Assembly (NCBI GenBank): GCA_964036195.1
Contig: OZ038455.1
Location: 4,233,855 to 4,297,854 of the forward strand
Direction of reading: 5' to 3'
DNA from: Sphaerolaimus hirsutus
Lineage: Eukaryota; Nematoda; Chromadorea; Monhysterida; Sphaerolaimidae
Length of the DNA: 64,000 nt
Below are positions 37,201 through 46,200 of the stretch, piece after piece. Position 1 is the first letter of the stretch, and each line of letters starts with the position of its first letter. A model generated the notes under the pieces. That model saw only the letters and a list, made by a program, of their open reading frames with translations. It ran no database searches and was not told the origin of the DNA. Both the position numbers and the translations under genes were made by a program.

Positions 37201-40200
37201 CCCCCCCCCCCTCCTGAAAAAAATTCAGACATAAATCCCTCCGATAATTACTTATATACCTGATATAAGTGGCATATAAATAGAAAAAAAATTGTTTAGA
37301 CGTACTCGGCGGATATCACACTTGGTATGGAAACCTACCATAACACATCTGAATAACTAAGCAAGAATTTTGTTGTTTCAGTTGTACTAAAACAGTTGTT
37401 TCATCGAAATACTTCGGGTTTTTTACAATGGAATAATAAAAAAAATATCACGAGATTTTAGTCATAAAATTATGGTAGGGTTCTGCACATACAGGGGTGG
37501 GCATCTTCAGTTACCGCTGGGAAAATGCGATAGATTGAGCTACGGTTGAGCTATCAGAATGAAATTTTAACACAATGGAGTAGACTCCATAGGACACCTA
37601 TTCTGAAGTTTGCAACCCAAACGGCCACATTTTGGGTGAGTTGTGGAACACACGGTTTTTAGTGTAATTTTGTGACTTGGCGTCACCCATAGGATAAATC
37701 GAGGGTGGCATTTGAGGGGGGGGGCATCGGTCGTTGGTGTCGTCCCATTCTGTCGTACATCGGCCGATTTTGATGCCCTTTGAGTATGTTGTGGTCGCGC
37801 CTACTACCAAATTCTTTTTTTACTCGAATAGTCCCCCAGTCCCGAGATAAGGGGGGTGAAGTCACAAAATTACACTAAAAACTGTGTGTTCCACAACTCC
37901 TCCAAACTGTGGCCGTTTGGGTTGCAAACTTCAGCATAGGTGTCCTATGGAGTCTACTCTATTGTGTTAAAATTTCATTGTGATAGCTCAACTGTAGCTC
38001 AAGCTATCGCGTTTTTCCAGCGGTAACTGAAGATGCCCACCCCTGTACTTTGCGGTCCGCCGAGTAGGGTTCAAACGGGATTGACTTTTCGGGATCGGGA
38101 TCGGGATTGGTTTTTTGAGATTTCGGGATCGGGATCGGGATCGGGATTGGCCGGGATTGGGGTCACGGGATCGGGATCGGGATTGGCATTTTTTCGGGAT
38201 CGGGATTGGGGTCTTGGGATAGAGATTTTGGCCAATGTTTTGGCATCCACAGTTGTTCATAAAGGTCTAAAAACACTGTTGGATGCCAGAAACGTGGCAT
38301 AAAATGAACGCTGGGGGTTTGCGTTCACATTTTCGCATGCAAAAACGTCGTTTTTTCACTTTTGATAATTTCCACTAATTTTTCCGGGATCGGGATCCCG
38401 GACTTTGGAGTTTCTCGGGATCGGGATCGGGATTTGAAAAGTTTCGGGATCGGGACTGCTAAATCCCGGAATTTCACGGGATCCGGGATTGGGATCGGGA
38501 TCCCGTTTGAACCCTACCGCCGAGTATAGAAGAAGGGTTAGGCAGACTCGGTTCAAACGAACCTATCCGGCCACACTTTCGTGTCATCCAACTGTTCCAC
38601 GGGTTCGACCAAAAATTCTTCCATTGTGGGCGTAAATTTCCTTTCAGCGCCCCTCGTGGCGTCAGAATTTGGCGCCTGACGCCACAATCGAGTCAATTCC
38701 GCATTTCCCATGTCGATTTCTCCAGTTGGATTGAAGGCGCGCGTGCGTCTGCGCGGAAAAAAGTTATTTATTTCGGCTTTATTTATTTATTTCGGCTGTC
38801 AGATTTTGATGAAAATTTTTAAACGTTACATGAAATTGGGATAAAATTTTTAAACTTTAAACTTATTTTTTTAGATTTGAAAAAAAATTTAAACGAGTTT
38901 TAAAACTTAATTTTTTTTGTGAAAGGACTGAAAATTTCTCAACATAATTTGATCTGTGGTCGTTTCTACCAGAGTTGCGAAAGCGTATTTACGCTTACCC
39001 GAAATACCCGGGTAAATGGGTATTTATACTTACGCTTACGCTTTCATAAAATACCCGTACGCTTTTTTACGCTTTCCCGGCCAAAATACCCGGGTACTAA
39101 AAGCGTAAAAAAGCTTTTCACACAGTTCAGTTTTACACTTTTGAAAAAGCATAAAACCACAAAAAAGAGTGAACGAAACTGCGTACCAAAAAACTTACTG
39201 CGTGCGTGCAGTAATGTGCTGGAAATAGTGGCACATTTACAAATTGTGTCGCAGTATGAATGTCTTGCTAATTAATACTGTGTCGTCAAGCAAAATCGTG
39301 GCTTCAGATAAGAAATTTTGGGCTGAAAATGGATTCCAACGACGATGTTGTCGCCGTCGACAGCACTAAGTCCAAATTGGGAGATAAAAAGATGACTTAG
39401 CGTGTTTCTTCCAATAGAACGGCACCTCCCATTTAACGGCAGGCAAACAAAGTTGACGAAAAAATTGAACGGTGCTCTCCTATTATAAGAAATACGGTAA
39501 GTGTCGCTGCCGATGTATTGCCAAACACCATATGAGGGCAGACTACTAAGTGGACATCTGAAAAATGTCGCTGACAGCTTGATTTGAAAAGAATTCACTG
39601 AGAATACGTCTCTTAAAATTTTTTACGCTTACGCTTTTATTTACGCTTTCCCAGGTATTTTAAAAATACCTTACGCTTTAAGTATCCATACTGAAAATTT
39701 GGAAAGTGTATTTACGCTTACGCTTACGCTTTCCAAAAATACCGGTATTTTAACAACTCTGGTTTCTACGGATGGCGTGTGATTTTTAAGGCGACAAACG
39801 TTGTTTTTTAATTCCATCCATCTAGTTGTTTCTCGAATTCCACACAAAAGTTGTATGCTAAAGTACCACAAATTTAAAAAGAAATAACAAAAAAACATCG
39901 ACCAACTTCTTGCGCACTTCAGAAATGGTTTCTTTGTCTGCAGCGATCTGGGCAAAATCCTTACATCCATCATTTTTCCATGAATTCCACGTACGTTCGC
40001 GAGCCAAAATCAACTGGAAATTAAAGAAACATTCTTTTTTTTTGTTGGCCGAAGTTTGCTGGGTTTCGTAAGGATAAAGAGAAATAGTTTGAAGTGTCGA
40101 AGCGAAAAAAGTGAAAATTGTTGAGAGAAAAAAACATCAAAAAATGTGGCAATTGAAAACTAAAAAACGACATTTATCTATCTGTACTTTGGTATCAACA

Positions 40201-43200
40201 TTTGATTTCGTCTCGATATTATAATTTTACAACATATTTTTGTCTCAAATCAAAAATCAAATATAGCAACAAAAAAATCACACCTTGACAGTATTAGCAA
40301 ACTGTTTGCCATTCGGATGTGTTTCAGCCATCAAATTATAGCACTTTTCCATTGTTCTCTCAATCCATTTTGTCTGGATTTCATCCATTGGCGATGCCAG
40401 GTGCTTGCTGTGAAATTTTTTAAATTCGTAAAATGTTGAAAAAATATCAAACAATTTTCCAAGCCGGAAAGTGTAAGTGTCCGCGTAGGAATGGCTCCAC
40501 ACACGCTAGTTGACATCGACACCAAATGTCACTGGTGCCGATCCCAATTCAACATCGTTCGTCGGCTCGTCAGCAAGCTCTGAATCGGGATCGGCACCAG
40601 TTGACAATTGGTGTCGATGTCAACTAGCGTGTGTCGGCCCAATATACAAAACATATTTTTTAACTGATTGATTTTGTCATCAAAATAATGTTGTTGTTTT
40701 CAAAATAGTGTGTATATAAATTCACGCAGTAAAAAAACGTAATAAAAAGTGAAAAAATACCGAACCGACTCTCTGGCTTTACTAGGCGTCGTGAGAAATT
40801 GCAGTGTGATTACAAATTGCACCAAAACGTATCTCCGAAATTGCACATCAGATAGTTGCAATTGAAACAGCTGGGTAACAACAAAATGATCGTGAATTTT
40901 TGCAGTCATATATAGGGTTGGAAAAAAAAGTTTTTTTAACTCGAGTATTTTTTTATAAAAAAACGTTTTTTTAAATAAAAAACGTTGTTTTTTTAAATAA
41001 AAAACGTTTTTTTTAAAAGCTCCCAGATATGACCTTGTGTCAACATTTATATTTAGGTAAATCAGACAGTGGCAATACTCTGTGATGTTATATATGACCA
41101 TATAATGTCTGTGGAGCCATGGGATAGCATTATAAGTGGTGATTTGTGTCAAAAATATCCATTTTTCGTCGACATATCGTTTGTATATCGCCTTATAGTC
41201 GAATGTTCATGACTTCAAGTGAAGTTTGGCACGGAATAGTGATCAACAAGGTTATAAAAGGAGGTTGTTATCTTGGGAGTTAAGTTACACACTGTGGAGG
41301 TACATGGAACCACATTACCTCAATATTATATACTACAGCAACATATTACGGCTTATTAACCCATGGTAGCAGATAGAAATTGATACTTTGATACTAAAAA
41401 TGCCACAAAACCAATGAAAACAACCACCAATGTCAATTTGTGTGTGAAATTGCGCGCTTGCGCGCGAAATTTTTGCAAAATACATAGTGCTTAGTACTAA
41501 AAATTTCGGCCGACGTTTTTTAAAAAAAAAACATTTCGGACGTCATTTAAATAAAAAAACGTTAAAAAAAACATCGGCCAACCCTAGTCATATATGGCTC
41601 TACTTTTCGACCTAAATTTCTAAAACCGATGAATCTGTTTTAGCCACATGAGTTTAAAAGAATAAATAGCTGTCTATCTCCGTCAACTACTGTTGACGGA
41701 TATAGACATCTATTTATTCTATAAAACTTTACCCTCCCTTCAAACCGCCCAGCTATCTATTTATCTATACCAGAGGCCGCTCAGCTATCTATCTCTCTAT
41801 CCCGGAGGCAAAATTTTGGGCTACTATCCCTTATCCCCCCTCAAATCGGCCAGCTATCTACCTACCTGGAGCGATTTTTGAGAAACTACACCCCAATTTT
41901 CGCTCAAAATCGCTATTTTTCATACCTTTTATAGATTTTCACGTCCAAAATCACTAGTTCATGCGTATAACTGCCTATTTTTAGCGATTTTAGTACTATA
42001 TGCGCTTATATACCCATTGTTAGCTATTTTCACCTACTTTTAGCGATTATTCACCTCCTTTATACACCTTGAAAAAGCATATATATCGAACCTCCGCAAC
42101 CCCCCCCCCCCATTTTTACCAGCTATCTGTCTCGGAGGCCGCCCAGCTATCTATCCAACCCCCGGGAGGGTCAAAATCTAGACTACCCCTGGTGGGACCA
42201 ATGCCCATTCTCTCAATTATGTAATGCAAGTACACACCTTTTGACTGGTCAAATACTTTGCGAAATAGACATCTTCCAGACCCGCCTGCAAGATAAAAAT
42301 CACAACAATTTTACAACTGAATTAGAAAAATGTAAAATCAAGATTGCACAAAAACCGACCTCTTTACTACCTACAATCTCTGAAATGAGAGTTTTCGAAG
42401 GCGCCTGTCCCTGACAGTCGGAATCGGTATCCATTACTTCCGATTCCGGCTCCTGTTTCAATTCCGATTCCGGTTTCAATTCCGGCTCCGGTTTCGAGTG
42501 CCCGGTTCTCTGCACTTTATAAGTGCTTAGAACGTCCAGCACAGCCGTGGTGTTCTGTGGTCGATAGATGTTTTTTTTTAATTTAGAATTTTAAAAAATT
42601 TAACGAATTGGGGTAGAAACATATTTAGGGTGTTCAAGATGTACATGTTTCGATGTTATATAAAAAAATGCGTGAAATTCGATACCCCAAGATTTTTGTT
42701 ACATCAATTTATAAAAGGCGTAATCCGGACTCCATGAAGTGTCAATCAGCCAAAAAACAATCGCATTTCATTTGAAAGCAAGCGTCAACTAAAAATTCGT
42801 TCGCAGTTGGCGGACAGTCCAGTAAGTACACGAAGAAATTCATAAAGAAAATCGTGTCAACTCACAATTTGAAAAACATTCCAAATATTTTTGTCCAGCA
42901 AATCGGTGGGTTGCGAGAAACCCTTCTGCAATTGCCAAAAACGACCATACAATGCAAAGTCATACGGTACTGAAGTCCTGAAAAAATTGTGAAATTGTTA
43001 AAATATGTAAAATTTACTCAACTTGGATGCCAAACTCTTTCATGTAAATATATTCATAAAAATAAATAAAAACTCTGTTTTGTATACTCGGCGGACATCA
43101 CACTTATTCAGGGGTCTACAATGGGGGGGGGGGTGGGGGGGGGCTACTACCCCCTTGGATTATGCGCATACTTTGCGACCCGCCGAGTATACTAACGATT

Positions 43201-46200
43201 CGAAAGTAATCAAAATAAGCACTTACAAAGTAGCAAACGGGTCCTCAATTTTTTCCGCATTCGCCTCTGCCATTTCGCCATCTTCCACTTCGCCGTGTTC
43301 CAATTCCAATTTTTCCGTCTCACTTTTTCCGCCAGCCGACAAATTGCGAGTCCCAATTTTTCCGGCACTGGGACTCGGCTTTTTTGCATTCACTTCCGAA
43401 TTACTACTGGAAGCGGGTAGGAGATCCGGGTCGGGTTCCGAATCGAACACGGTCACGTTTTCGATGTTGAAATTGCTCGGTAGATTGAGACCTGGGCGAT
43501 TTTTGGTTGTGTAAATACAGGGACGTATCTAGGATTTTTGAGCGGGGGGGGGGCTGCGTGTTTACGAAACCCGCCGAACGGGGGGGGGGGGGGCTCAGCC
43601 CCCCCCCCTTAACGGCAGATGAATTGGCGAAGCGAAGTAAAAAATAAAAATAAAAAGTAATTTCTCTTTGCTTTTGCCATTTCACTTTGCTTTTGCCAAT
43701 TTTCTTCTCAACTCACTTCGCATTTGGTAAACGATGGCCTATGTGGCCATGTGGCGCCAGGGCGCTGGCGCCATAGTAGGTGTCACGCCATGGCGCCATT
43801 AGCATTGGCGCCAGCGCCATGAAACGCTGTATATCTTACATCAACTTACATAGATGTAAATATACATGAAAATACAGCATTAAACACGCCGTTGAGTAAA
43901 TTTTAAAGGATTTGCGGCTACAGGGAGCGACACTGTGATATTTCTAATGTCCGGTAGCAAAAAAAATTTTGCATTACATCTCGCTAAATCGTAGCGAATG
44001 TAGCATTTTCCCGGGGTTTGCAGGTCTCACCCGGGGACGGGGGGGGGGGAGCTGCAGCCCCCCCCCCGCCCCCTGGATACGTCCTTGTGTAAATGAGTGA
44101 TAACCTTTTTGGTTATTATTATTATAATCAAGGGCGTATCCAGGGGGCGGGGGGGGCGCCCTGGCGCCATACCGTCACTTTATAGGTAAAAATTTAGAGG
44201 GGGCTGAACCCCCCCCCCGTTTGCCGGCTTCCGAAAACAAGTAGCCCCCCCCCGCTCAAAAATCCCTTATTATAATAATATAATATATTTATTGGTTAGG
44301 TATACTATTATTATCATTATTATTATTATTTATTGGTTGAGTGATTAATCTACATGAACTCCGCAGAGGTCTGAATCTACAAAATCCCTGGCTCGCACGG
44401 GTTCAATAAGTTTTTTTTTCAATGTGTAGAAAACGAGGTAAATGGACAAAAAAATCACAAAAAGATAAAAAATACCACAGACCAGATTTCTCTCCCAAGG
44501 GGAAATAACGCGCCAAGAAAATCAGTATTCTGCCGCACAGCGCCGTGTCAATGCAGCGGGACAAACGTTTCATCAAATCGTTGCATATTCGCAGCAAATG
44601 AATATCCGCACTAGACTTGAAGAGATCCTGTGAAAGTGTGCAAATGTGGGGTTTGATATTGTAAAAACGTTTTTATGTGTAGCCTAGGGTTGGAAAAAAA
44701 ACGTTTTTTTAACTCGATGTTTTTTTTAAAGCTCCCAGATATGACCTTGTGTCAACATATATAGGTATATCAGACAGTGGCAATACTCTGTGATGTTATA
44801 TATGACCATATAATGTCTGTGGAGCCATGGGATAGCATTATAAGTGGTGATTTGTGTCAAAAATATCCATTTTTCGTCGACATATCGTTCGTATATCGCC
44901 TTAAAGTCGAATGTTCAGGACTTCAGGTAAAGTTTGGCACGGAATAGTGATGAAACAAGGTTATAAAAGGAGGTTGTTACTTTGGGAGTGAAGTTACACA
45001 CTGTGGAGGTACATGGAAGCACATTACCTCAATATTATATACTACAGCAACATATGTCGGCTTATTAACCCATGGTAGCACATAGAAATGGATACTTTGA
45101 TACTAAAATGCCACAAAACCAATGAAAACAACCACCAATGTCAATTTGTGTGTGAAATTGCGCGCTTGCGCGCAAAAATTTTGCAAAATACCTAGTGCTT
45201 AGTGGTGTATCATAATGGTTGAAAAAGCTGCCAATCATACATAAGATTTTATTTTAATTAGAGTTGTGCATGGTCGAAATCATTGCGCATAGTCAAATAA
45301 CTGTTGAAATGACTAAAATGTAAATGTTTTGAACATTGAGTAATTTTCAGAACGCACACTGATGTGAATTCGGTATACTTAGAATTTTACCAATCATAAT
45401 TTGTACAGTAATCATAATCTGCCATAAAGGCTGTTCAACGAATTCAAAATTTTATTTTTCGTGGGTTTTTTTTAAGAACACATGCTGAGATCCGGTCACA
45501 GGGATAAGTGACAACTAGGGTTGGAAAAGAATCAATTTTTTCTGAACGCCTTGATTTAAAAAAATAATCTATTTAAAAAAATATGATTTAAAAAAAATTA
45601 AAATCAGATTTTTTTAAATCGCTCAAAATGGGGGCATAGAGAATGTTATGTAAAATGGGGTTGGAGCAGATCGTTGATCGATGAGGAAGATCGTTGATAT
45701 CAAAACTTGATACGTTTTTATAGTTTTTTCATTTCAAAATCCTTGTTCATGAACCTTATTGCTTATTTTCGGCTATTTTTTGTACTAGATGTGTCAAAGT
45801 CAAAGTGACCACGTGCGGTTAGGACGGTCTTTAATTACGACCGGGCGGAATTTTAGAGGCGGTTCAGACGATTTTATTTACGACAAGCCTGAAAAACTAC
45901 TGGAATTTGGGTCGGTTCGGACGAAATTTAATTCCACCTTTCTTTTTAATTCCGACTTTGAATTCCGACCTTCCAAAAACAGTCCGAACCGCACGTGGTC
46001 ACTTTACTGTGCGAAGCGCCAATATACCCATTTAGCCATTTTTTTGCCATTTTTCACATACTTCTAGCGACTTCACAGAAAAGAGCGATTTCACAGAGGT
46101 ATAGAGAAAAAATATGTGTATGTTAAGCATCAGACAATGTATTGTTATGTCTATTGTGGTCATATTATGACTGTGGAGTCATGTTATAGCATTATAAGCA

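Noticed and set aside
42421-42500. TTCCGATTCCGG repeats as a transposon core
   Set aside because: They are in-frame coding (Pro/Glu repeat) within THOC1 exon 8.
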